A stretch of 5,751 nucleotides of DNA from Synechococcales cyanobacterium PMM_0036 (GCA_949127645.1 CASBQM010000749.1:1-5751), one strand, 5' to 3'. Counted from the first letter of the stretch, positions 1 through 5,692 are shown. Notes: generated by a model not told the origin, from the letters alone. Translations and numbers: made by a program.

Positions 1-13
1 GCTTTAGTCCTAG

Positions 14-75
14 CAGTACTGTAGCACTGCCTCTACATATAGCAGTTCGTAGGGGCAATCCCCCTGTGGTTGCCC
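14..75. repeat. 62-bp intergenic direct repeat, copy 1
   Basis: This 62-bp stretch recurs at 144-205 with only two differences (CAG versus TGG near 43-44 and 173-174), giving a 130-bp period. It opens with the palindrome CAGTACTG and contains TAGGGGCAA (50-58) facing TTGCCC (70-75). The matching arm after position 75 is damaged relative to copy 2 (ATA instead of CTA). The preceding bases GCTTTAGTCCTA (1-12) recur at 82-93, so a third, truncated unit sits between the two complete ones. The AGGGGCAATCCCCC core resembles dispersed intergenic repeats I recall from cyanobacteria, but family membership was not searched. Confidence 0.85.
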
Positions 76-100
76 ATATATGCTTTAGTCCTACAGTACT

Positions 101-123
101 GTGGACTACAAAACTGCCCGTAC
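101..123 (+). pseudogene. 5' fragment of the small gene at 1668 (first 7-8 codons)
   Basis: Bases 102-123 are identical over 22 bases to 1669-1690, the start of the small gene at 1668. Read from GTG at 101, the codons give V/M-D-Y-K-T-A-R-T, the same N-terminus. After position 123 similarity stops and the frame closes at a TAG by 153, inside the downstream 62-bp repeat. This is therefore a gene scrap trapped in the repeat cluster, not a working gene. The left edge of the fragment abuts a CAGTACTG palindrome directly. Confidence 0.6.
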
Positions 124-143
124 CTTGCAACATCAAACTTATT

Positions 144-205
144 CAGTACTGTAGCACTGCCTCTACATATAGTGGTTCGTAGGGGCAATCCCCCTGTGGT
201 TGCCC
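144..205. repeat. 62-bp intergenic direct repeat, copy 2
   Basis: This is the second copy of the unit at 14-75, with 60 of 62 bases identical. Its hairpin is intact: TAGGGGCAA (180-188) and TTGCCCCTA (200-208) form perfect 9-bp arms around an 11-base loop. The copy ends within 20 bases of another CAGTACTG palindrome (227-234), which also marks where recognisable coding sequence resumes. Confidence 0.85.
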
Positions 206-335
206 CTATATATGCCCAGTCTGCTACAGTACTGAGCAAGTTAAGGCGGAGTATTTGGCAGAACTGGAGGCATTAGAAACAGAACAGGGGATTTGGAATG
301 ATATCACCACTTTTTTGGTTTTAGGTAAAAAGTAG
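183..335 (+). pseudogene. Orphan 3' coding tail, start missing
   Basis: A frame open from 183 to the TAG at 333-335 reads as convincing protein only from about 234. There it gives roughly 33 residues beginning EQVKAEYLAELEALE, a charged amphipathic stretch, and ending ITTFLVLGKK. The part before 234 is translated repeat DNA (hairpin and palindrome) and lacks protein character. This looks like the C-terminal end of a gene whose front was replaced by the repeats. I do not recognise the family. It lies only 10 bases before the ATG of the DUF6745-like gene and may once have been co-transcribed with it. Confidence 0.4.
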
Positions 336-345
336 CAAGCCTGTT

Positions 346-1428
346 ATGCCGAAAATTAATAAGCTAACCCCCCAGCAAGAAGCCCTCATTTCCACAATCC
401 GGGATGAGTGGATTAAAATTGCCTTAGACACTTCACCTATAGACAAAGAAAAAGCAGAAGCAGCCATCTTACTCGTCTATAAATGCGCTGGAGTTATGCC
501 ACCTAAAAAAATTCTTTGGTTTGACAATCCTTACGCAGCGCTCGAATGGATAGTGGCAAATAATGATGATATAGGTCATTTTTTCACCGAGCATATTTGG
601 GATATTATCAGTGCATTAATTGGCCATTGTATTAAGGCTGATGTCAATGTTTTGCTAAAAATGAAGATTAAGAGTGATTGTTCGCATTCAATTAATCAAA
701 GGATACAGGAAAACATTTATATAGCCTTATTGAAACAAATAACAGATATTTTTGATGAAGATGTTTTAACTCATAGTGCTAATAACTACAAATATCAGTG
801 GAACGATATTGTTGAAGATGTCACCATAAATTACTGTGAGAGTATCCTTCGATGGGGAGATTTGGCTTTTTACGCTTATTTGGATGCCATCGGTGTAGAC
901 TGCTCAAAGCTCAAAGGTTGCTGGGAAGCTGCAAAACACTGTGGGCTATGGTGGTCTTTTAAAGAAGTCGCTGTTGCCACTCCCAAACCATCAGTCATTC
1001 GTTTGGATTCCGAGGGAAGGTTGCATGGTGAAGGCGAGCCAGTTATTGTCTATGAAGGATTATCTCTGTACGCCTATCACGGCGTCATTTTGCCCGAAAA
1101 ATACGGGAAACTGCATCCAAATCAATGGCGATCGCAATGGCTTTTAGAGGAGGATAACGCCGAAGTGAGGCGAGTATTGATTCAAAGAATTGGTTACGAG
1201 AGAATTTGCCAAGAGCTAGGTGCTACTGAATTAGATTCATGGCACGAATACACCCTAATTAAAATCGATAATGCTGACGTCGAGCCAATTTACTTATTAA
1301 AAATGACCTGCCCTAGTACGGGCTTTATCCACGTTCTGCGGGTGCCGCCTGAGGATGAATCAGCTAGAGAGGCAATCCGCTGGATAAATTGGGGAATCGA
1401 GCCAGATGATTTTGCAGTACAAACATAA
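346..1428 (+). CDS. DUF6745-like protein of unknown function
   Basis: An intact 360-residue soluble protein, with no signal peptide or membrane segment visible. The N-terminus (residues 7-45, LTPQQEALISTIRDEW then an acidic/alanine helix), the central WGDLAFYAYLDAIGV block (170-184) and the KHCGLWWSF segment (198-205) fit the family. So do the R-L-x-x-EGRLH turn (219-227), the LYAYHGV strand (241-247), the NAEVRRVLIQRIGYER helix (271-286) and the C-terminal LRVPPEDESAREAI (331-344). Together they match my memory of proteins annotated DUF6745, common in cyanobacteria. No biochemical role is known to me and no catalytic motif is evident. The ATG at 346 is supported because family similarity begins at residue 7, although no good Shine-Dalgarno precedes it. 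The gene sits between a repeat cluster and a MITE-like element. Confidence 0.8.
   Translation: MPKINKLTPQQEALISTIRDEWIKIALDTSPIDKEKAEAAILLVYKCAGVMPPKKILWFDNPYAALEWIVANNDDIGHFFTEHIWDIISALIGHCIKADVNVLLKMKIKSDCSHSINQRIQENIYIALLKQITDIFDEDVLTHSANNYKYQWNDIVEDVTINYCESILRWGDLAFYAYLDAIGVDCSKLKGCWEAAKHCGLWWSFKEVAVATPKPSVIRLDSEGRLHGEGEPVIVYEGLSLYAYHGVILPEKYGKLHPNQWRSQWLLEEDNAEVRRVLIQRIGYERICQELGATELDSWHEYTLIKIDNADVEPIYLLKMTCPSTGFIHVLRVPPEDESAREAIRWINWGIEPDDFAVQT
1128..1135. other. HIP1 octamer GCGATCGC
   Basis: The palindrome GCGATCGC lies inside the DUF6745-like gene. HIP1 is strongly over-represented in many cyanobacterial genomes, so even one copy is mild support for cyanobacterial origin. It has no gene-specific function that can be inferred here. 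Confidence 0.7.
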
Positions 1429-1456
1429 AAGTAGCTATCAGAGATATAATTAATAA

Positions 1457-1616
1457 CTGATATATTGCACCATTTTCAGCCCGAGCGGAAACCTCGCCCA
1501 CGTAGAGGAATCCTCTCCACTGGTATAGCCTTTACATTCAGTCCTCTTGAGAGGACTTTAGCTTAAGCTGCGGGAATTTATTCCCTGGCGGGTTAATTCG
1601 GAGTGCAATATGTCAG
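1457..1616. mobile_element. MITE-like palindromic element, non-coding
   Basis: The ends CTGATATATTGCAC (1457-1470) and GTGCAATATGTCAG (1603-1616) are inverted repeats matching at 13 of 14 positions; the mismatch would be a G-U pair in RNA. Between them are AGAGGA-A-TCCTCT (1504-1516), AGTCCTCTTGAGAGGACT (1540-1557), AGCTTAAGCT (1560-1569) and GGGAATTTATTCCC (1572-1585). No transposase frame fits in 160 bp. This is the layout of a non-autonomous miniature element or a structured intergenic repeat. A clear target-site duplication is not visible; TAAT occurs at 1451 and at 1618 but not flush with the ends. A structured RNA is the alternative. Confidence 0.5.
1540..1585. repeat. Three consecutive palindromes inside the element
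   Basis: Within 46 bases there are three back-to-back palindromes: 8-bp arms around TG at 1540-1557, a perfect 10-base palindrome at 1560-1569, and 6-bp arms around TT at 1572-1585. The spacers are only two bases each. Any transcript or single strand through here would fold into three adjacent hairpins. There is no U-run after them, so a simple intrinsic terminator for the upstream gene is unlikely, though some transcript-end role cannot be excluded. Confidence 0.7.
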
Positions 1617-1667
1617 CTAATCGCAAACTTGCTAATAACAACACCAAACGTTTGCCCCAAATACTAA

Positions 1668-2008
1668 ATGGACTACAAAACTGCCCGTACTTTTTTAATT
1701 ACTCAGGCAAACGCATCTGACTACAATGCCAATTCTTTTCTAGCGCGTCTGAAACAGGGAAACCTGTCCCCGGTCAGGTGACGAATATCTTGCTGGCGCT
1801 GAAAATGGTGTTTGAAGGCTTACGAGGGGCAACCAGTCTCGAACGAGAACTGATTTACTCCCTGTATGTGTTATCTTCTGAGAGCAGACAGCATTTTGAA
1901 GAAGGTAGCCGACTAGGAGTTAGCTTGCCTCCCCTGCTTGATGAAGACCTAAAAAGAATTTCTAGAGGTGTCAAGAGTATTTTTGCCGGAGTTTGGCACA
2001 ACGACTAG
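1668..2008 (+). pseudogene. Small conserved cyanobacterial protein, frame-shifted at 1757-1763
   Basis: From ATG at 1668 the frame gives MDYKTARTFLITQ, then ...NSFLARLKQGN, and stops at TGA 1779-1781 after 37 codons. The frame one base back continues without a break as PVPGQVTNILLALKMVFEGL, through ...LPPLLDEDLKRI to ...KSIFAGVW and TAG at 2008. Joined, the product is about 113 residues. It agrees with a small family I recall from cyanobacteria (start near MNYxTARxFL, middle QGxPPVPGQV, end PPLLDEDLxRI and SIFxGxW), sometimes labelled dethiobiotin synthetase without good reason. The simplest reading is a one-base deletion near 1757-1762. However, the junction is GGGAAAC phased as G-GGA-AAC, a -1 slippery heptamer, so recoding is testable. 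A GTG at 1778 alone would lack the conserved N-terminus. Confidence 0.75.
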
Positions 2009-2234
2009 AGCGTCGGTTTGCCTAAATGGAATCTATTCCCAGCGATAGCAACCCAGGCGGGAAATTCCCTCGGGTACTGAAGGGATGCACGTTTAGCTCT
2101 CTTGGCGTCACCCACCATCCACACAGCGGTGTGCGTGCTACAATACTGAATGGGTTAATCTTAGTAAATTTATTTTCTTTATTCAAAAAAAAGCTTAACC
2201 AGATCGAAACCGAATTTTATGCGAGAAAGTTAAA
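2009..2234 (+). other. Intergenic leader with palindromes, no supported gene
   Basis: This stretch lies between the frame-shifted gene and the chemoreceptor. It has short palindromes: GGAAT-CT-ATTCC (2028-2039), GGGAA-A-TTCCC (2059-2069) and CACAC-AGCG-GTGTG (2120-2133). It then turns A+T-rich with an A8 run before the chemoreceptor start. One frame is open from 2026 to 2241, but it overlaps the next gene, and its translation shows no protein character I recognise, so I do not call it. The palindromic part might be a remnant end of an insertion sequence; that is a guess. Confidence 0.4.
2136..2144 (+). promoter_or_regulatory. Candidate extended -10 promoter for the chemoreceptor gene
   Basis: TGCTACAAT at 2136-2144 is an extended -10 element (TGn followed by TACAAT, five of six consensus bases). 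No convincing -35 lies 16-18 bases upstream, which extended -10 promoters tolerate. Transcription would begin near 2151, leaving an A+T-rich leader of about 84 bases before the ATG at 2235. It sits just after the CACAC/GTGTG hairpin. Confidence 0.35.
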
Positions 2235-3668
2235 ATGTTAAAACTAATTGAAAGCGCTTCTGTTAGTAAAAAGATAAGTTGGCTTAGCGGTTTATTACTG
2301 ATAGGACTAGGCATCCTCGGCATCACAGGCTATTTAGGAGCAGTAACTTTAAACAAAAACCAAGATGAGCTTATTACTCAAATGGTTGCCGAGCGAAACT
2401 TGACCTTAGCCGACCAAGATCACGATGCTCTGAGAGCTGTGGTCTTTAGGTCAATTGTAGCAGCAGAAAACAATCAAGAATCTGAGAAACAAGAAACTCT
2501 GTCAGAAATCAAGCAATATAGCAATGATTTCAAAGCATATTTTGACAAACTAGATGCACTTACTCTTAGTCCAGAAACGAAGAACGCTATAATGAACGAG
2601 CGCCCGCTCATTGATGATTATATAGCAAAGGCACAATTAATCGTTAATCTGGCAGGTACTGGACGGATAAAAGAAGCGCTCGTTGAATTACCGGAATTTC
2701 AAAAAAGTTTTAAAAAACTAGAGCGTTCCTTAGATGAACTGGGAAAAATGGTCGAAAAAACTGGTCGGGATAGCGCGGCTAACAGCAAGCAAGCAGGGGC
2801 ATTTGTCACCAGTTCCTCGTTCATTATTATGGTGGTTGCCTTAGCAATCGGTATTTTCTTCTCTGTGTATATCTCTCGGACAATTACAAGTCTTCTAATT
2901 CAAGTCTCAGGTACCATTGTCGCTTCTTCCTCGGAGATTGCTTCTGCCCTAGACGAACAGGAACGCATCACAGCACAGCAAGCTGCTGCCGTGAATCAAA
3001 CAACTATAACAATAAATGAATTAAGTGCCTCATCAAGGGCTACAGTTTTGCAAGCCGAAGCGGCTTCCACCCGTACCCAACAAGTGTTAACCCTAGTAGA
3101 TGGTAGTCTCCAGATGGAGAGGCAAAACCTGGCAGGAGAGTCTAGCCTGCGAGCGAAAGTGGGGCAGATCTCCGAGCAGATTTTGCGCTTGAGTACACAA
3201 ACCCAGCAAATAGGCTCGATATCTACCCTGGTTAGCGAACTAGCCAATAAAACTAATATGTTGGCTCTTAATGCCGCAGTGGAAGCGGTACGTGCTGGGG
3301 AGCATGGCAAAGGCTTTAGCGTTGTAGCGAGTGAAATTCGCAAACTAGCCGAACAAAGCAAAAAGTCAGCCGAGCGAATTAACGCCCTGGTTATCGATAT
3401 TCAAAACGCTACCAATTCCACGGTAATGTTTGCGAACGACGGCATAAAAACTGTTGAAAGTGTTGTGGAAGCTGTCAACAACATTGCTGTAAATGCTCAA
3501 GAAATTTCCCTAACAGCCAAGCAACAAGCCGTTGCTATCGCGCAGGTGCTGGAGTCGATGAACAGCATCAACCAGGGGGCAACCCAAACTGCCTGCGGTA
3601 TTAGTCAAACTAAATTAGGTACACAAAAATTGAACGAAGCCGCCCAGAATCTTAAGGCAGTGGTGTAG
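2235..3668 (+). CDS. Methyl-accepting chemotaxis protein, HAMP-less
   Basis: A 477-residue membrane receptor that should signal through CheA/CheW-type proteins. A short cytoplasmic N-terminus leads to membrane helix 1 (about 16-37). An extracytoplasmic, helix-rich region follows (38-190) resembling a four-helix-bundle sensor; its DQDHDALRAVVFRSIVAA segment (60-77) fits that type. Membrane helix 2 is about 194-213. The signalling hairpin tip is clear at 336-382, with NMLALNAAVEAVRAGEHGKGF and ASEIRKLAEQS. Between helix 2 and the coiled coil there is no recognisable HAMP domain; the chain passes from YISRTITSL straight into Ser/Ala-rich helix. There is no CheR/CheB-tethering C-terminal pentapeptide. 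The start at 2235 puts membrane helix 1 at the expected place; GAGAAAG at 2222-2228 is a weak ribosome site. The ligand is unknown; a role in pilus motility or phototaxis is only an inference from cyanobacterial relatives. Confidence 0.9.
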   Translation: MLKLIESASVSKKISWLSGLLLIGLGILGITGYLGAVTLNKNQDELITQMVAERNLTLADQDHDALRAVVFRSIVAAENNQESEKQETLSEIKQYSNDFKAYFDKLDALTLSPETKNAIMNERPLIDDYIAKAQLIVNLAGTGRIKEALVELPEFQKSFKKLERSLDELGKMVEKTGRDSAANSKQAGAFVTSSSFIIMVVALAIGIFFSVYISRTITSLLIQVSGTIVASSSEIASALDEQERITAQQAAAVNQTTITINELSASSRATVLQAEAASTRTQQVLTLVDGSLQMERQNLAGESSLRAKVGQISEQILRLSTQTQQIGSISTLVSELANKTNMLALNAAVEAVRAGEHGKGFSVVASEIRKLAEQSKKSAERINALVIDIQNATNSTVMFANDGIKTVESVVEAVNNIAVNAQEISLTAKQQAVAIAQVLESMNSINQGATQTACGISQTKLGTQKLNEAAQNLKAVV

Positions 3669-3766
3669 GAAATTCTGAGCCTTGGGCGTAAACCCATCAG
3701 AGAATAATAGAGACTGGTGACTGGAGAGCGCCATATATAGCGTAGCTGCGTAAGTCCTGTAACTTG

Positions 3767-5062
3767 TTAGGCATGTCCAGAGGCTCGATGTTTTGAGCCA
3801 TCAGGCATAATGGCACCTTCAAGTACAGCACCGCTCAGTTCAGAAATGCTAACTTTAGCATTCTTTAGATTTGCACCAACTAGGTAGGCACCATCCAGGT
3901 TAGCACCACTCAAACTAGCATTACTCAAATTGACACCGCTCATGTTGGCATGACTCAAGTCCGCACAAAGTAGGTTAGCGCTATTGAGGTTGGCATTGTT
4001 CAGGTTAGCTTGACTTAATCGAGCAAAACTAAGGTTGGCATAACTGAAATTGGCACCAGAAACTTTAGCTTGAGTTAGGTTCGCATTATTGAGGTTGGCA
4101 TAGCTCAAATTGGCATTACTGAGATCGGTTTCGCTCAAATTAGCTTCATTAAGATTGGCGCTAGGAAGATTAATATCTGCTAACTCTGCACCAGCAGCAT
4201 TAATACCTCTAAGAGAAACACCATCCTTATTCAAATCTTGGAGTGCCAGAATTCTAGCATAGCTAAGTTTGACGCCGGAAGATGCATCAATGATACTCCA
4301 AGCTTGGTAGTGAAATTCTTTTTGGCGAACGGGTGCTTCTTTGATAAATAGAACTAATGCAATAACGAGACTGAGAGCATCAGATTCACTCATAAACTTT
4401 CCCAGCAGAGTTGTTTCATCGGCACTCACAAAGATTACCGTGAAAATGATGGCTGAAACAACAGCAATTAACCATGTCGGTAGTGTCCAAAAAGTGTCGG
4501 TGGCTTTTTGAAGAATTTGTTTGAGGGTTGCACCCCACCGCTGAACTAATAATTGGGGCTGAAATGGCTGAGATTCGTTCTTGAGTTTTGCCGTTACTTC
4601 TTCAGGCTTCTTAACGGTTTCTGCTTTTTCATCTCGGACAACTTGTAGTGCATATTCTGCACCTGCGCCTTCTAACATCAGAGCGGTAATTGCTTGGAAG
4701 GCATTTACCCACGCTTGCTTGACTTCAGGAGTCCAATTTTGCTGGAGATGCTACTGTAGCGCCATCAGCAGTGCTTCCCCAACTGCGGGGTAATGTTTGG
4801 GAATTGCCCCATAGCCGATGTGTCTGGCTCCTAGGGATTTGAGAACTCCTGCTAAAGCTTGTGGATTGCGGAGATTTTCTACCACCAAAACTAAAGAACT
4901 CAACAGTTTTTTCCGTTGCTTTGCCATATCAGTTTTGGCAAACAGCGGTTTCATTTCTGGGTAAGCTGCAAACAAATTTTCGTAAAAGCTAACTGCAAAT
5001 TCATCAGCGCGAGGTTTAATCCGCTGGAAACTTTGCTCTAAAAGTCCAACATTTAAAGTCAT
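3767..5062 (-). pseudogene. Globin / two-TM / pentapeptide-repeat fusion with internal TAG
   Basis: One frame of 431 sense and stop positions, interrupted only by TAG at 4753-4751 (codon 104). Codons 1-103 are a bacterial globin of the flavohaemoglobin/Vitreoscilla type: Y27 (B10), F41 (CD1), Q49 (E7) and proximal H81 (F8) fit the haem pocket. After the TAG the same frame supplies the missing G/H helices (NWTPEVKQAWVNAF, ITALML). Two membrane helices follow (about 197-214 and 228-241), then EFHYQAWSIIDASSG, LQDLNKDGVSL and about 26 A(N/D)LXX pentapeptides (about 283-418) that should form a right-handed beta-helix. Glutamine (CAG to TAG) is a likely original codon. Restart at the ATG at 4678 would give a 303-residue membrane pentapeptide protein but has no Shine-Dalgarno. 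Role unknown; a haem-based gas sensor is an inference. The globin alone, lacking helices G and H, should not fold properly. Confidence 0.8.
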
Positions 5063-5085
5063 TTTTTTATTGCCTAATTTTCTAG

Positions 5086-5120
5086 GTCTAAAAAAGCCTG
5101 TTTGTAGACTGACGGCTTTT
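5086..5120 (-). terminator. Terminator-like hairpin in the leader of the globin gene
   Basis: On the minus strand AAAAGCC (5120-5114) pairs with GGCTTTT (5098-5092), followed directly by further T residues: seven base pairs and a U-run. It lies between the unknown gene ending at 5188 and the globin ATG at 5062, but downstream of the globin promoter at 5161-5133. It could be the end of the upstream transcript or an attenuator in the globin leader. Loop bases GTCTA (5109-5105) can also pair with TAGAC (5090-5086) just after the U-run, giving a pseudoknot-like or competing fold. The stem is weak, with only three G-C pairs. Confidence 0.4.
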
Positions 5121-5132
5121 GCTCATGATTTT

Positions 5133-5161
5133 ATTATAGCAAATTGCCGTAGTCCCATCAA
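5133..5161 (-). promoter_or_regulatory. Sigma70-type promoter for the globin fusion gene
   Basis: Minus strand TTGATG (5161-5156) and TATAAT (5138-5133) are separated by exactly 17 bases. The -10 is perfect and the -35 matches four of six. Initiation is expected near 5126, leaving a leader of about 64 bases that contains the hairpin described at 5086-5120. That the promoter is intact suggests the interruption of the gene is recent or that a product is still made. Confidence 0.6.
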
Positions 5162-5187
5162 CCCTGAATTTTAGTCATAGATCGATA

Positions 5188-5514
5188 TTATAAAGTCATC
5201 TTCTCCAAGTCTTGCCACACACTAGCCATAAACTCTTCTGAATTTTTTATGTCCATCGCTCCCAACGCTAGCCACTCCTCCTGACTGTAGTCTAAATCGT
5301 GTCCCATTACTTCTTGAGCCCAAGAAGCTAAATTAGATGGGTTTTCCATTAGGTCGTAGGTGAGCTGCAAGATTGTTGTGAATGGAGTATTTTTTCTAGC
5401 TGTTGTCGCCAAACAAAAAATTAACAATTTTTCCAAGTTGCTTGACGGTGGCACCGATATCATAAAAGCCATGTTTTGTGCTAAAATAAACTTCTCTAAC
5501 TTCGTCATTGGCAT
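5188..5514 (-). CDS. Hypothetical protein, 108 residues
   Basis: A small protein I do not recognise. The N-terminal half is mixed helical and hydrophobic (LEKFILAQNMAFMI near 6-19, LEKLLIFCLAT near 27-37), without a clear membrane span or signal peptide. The second half is acidic, with paired Trp-containing segments (LASWAQEVMGHDLDYSQEEW, then SVWQDLEKM at the end). No motif indicates an activity. The start at 5514 is well supported: GAGG on the minus strand ends 8 bases before the ATG, and a sigma70-type promoter lies just upstream. It runs in the same direction as the globin fusion, 125 bases ahead of it, but that gene has its own promoter. Function unknown. Confidence 0.65.
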   Translation of the reverse strand: MPMTKLEKFILAQNMAFMISVPPSSNLEKLLIFCLATTARKNTPFTTILQLTYDLMENPSNLASWAQEVMGHDLDYSQEEWLALGAMDIKNSEEFMASVWQDLEKMTL

Positions 5515-5538
5515 CTATTCATCCTCGTATTTGACAAA

Positions 5539-5567
5539 ATTATAACCCGCACTCGAATATTAGTGAA
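5539..5567 (-). promoter_or_regulatory. Sigma70-type promoter for the 108-residue protein gene
   Basis: Minus strand TTCACT (5567-5562) and a perfect TATAAT (5544-5539) are spaced by 17 bases. The likely start near 5532 leaves a leader of roughly 18 bases carrying the GAGG ribosome site before the ATG at 5514. This agreement of promoter, ribosome site and start is the main evidence that the gene is real. Confidence 0.6.
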
Positions 5568-5686
5568 GTAATTTATAATTGTTTTATTTGCTCCCATCCC
5601 GGTAAAAAAAAAAAAGGGTTTTCATCCAGACCACTTCCCGGTGGATAGTGCAAGCTCTAGACATAGAGAATTTTTTTAGTTATGCT

Positions 5687-5692
5687 TATAAT
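5687..5692 (+). promoter_or_regulatory. Candidate -10 box for a gene running off the right edge
   Basis: A perfect TATAAT lies at 5687-5692 on the plus strand. The best -35-like hexamer upstream, TAGACA at 5658-5663, is 23 bases away, which is too far, so the promoter would be -35-poor. It precedes AAGGAG at 5709-5714 and an ATG at 5730 in sensible order. Confidence 0.3.

Larger units (their letters stand above)
14..234. repeat. Four CAGTACTG palindromes bounding the repeat cluster
   Basis: The self-complementary octamer CAGTACTG occurs at 14-21, 94-101, 144-151 and 227-234. Two copies begin the 62-bp units, one ends the truncated middle unit, and one lies at the boundary with the downstream coding remnant. 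The placement suggests they are unit ends or recombination junctions of a small palindromic repeat family. They could equally be protein-binding sites; nothing in the sequence decides between these. Confidence 0.7.

Noticed and set aside
1..234. CRISPR array from the repeated units
   Set aside because: Units are 62 bp at a 130-bp spacing with a truncated middle unit; there is no short repeat with uniform spacers and no cas gene.
33..276. Two overlapping open frames of 68 codons across the repeat cluster, one on each strand
   Set aside because: They are translations of the palindromic direct repeats, and the plus one carries the 22-base gene scrap in the wrong frame. Neither has protein character.
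1436..1462. TATCAG/CTGATA inverted repeat after the DUF6745-like gene as a terminator
   Set aside because: The six-base arms are A+T-rich with a 15-base loop and no U-run. The right arm is better explained as the end of the MITE-like element.
1610..1723. 37-codon frame starting at ATG 1610 that also contains the 22-base repeat
   Set aside because: The repeat is read out of the family frame here. The ATG at 1668 in another frame gives the conserved N-terminus, so this one is a shadow.
2026..2241. 71-codon open frame before the chemoreceptor
   Set aside because: It runs through palindromes and the A8 tract, overlaps the chemoreceptor start by 7 bases, has no ribosome site and no recognisable motif.
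2996..3361. 121-codon minus-strand frame inside the chemoreceptor
   Set aside because: It is antisense to the highly conserved signalling tip and is explained by codon bias of that gene.
3669..3766. Bidirectional terminator between the convergent chemoreceptor and pentapeptide genes
   Set aside because: Only weak inverted repeats (GGG/CCC near 3683-3693, and CGCCATATATAGCG at 3729-3742 with a mismatch) and no T-runs are present.
4678..4678. ATG at 4678 as the genuine start of an independent pentapeptide gene
   Set aside because: There is no Shine-Dalgarno or promoter upstream, and the preceding in-frame codons encode conserved globin helices, so this is the inside of a longer gene.
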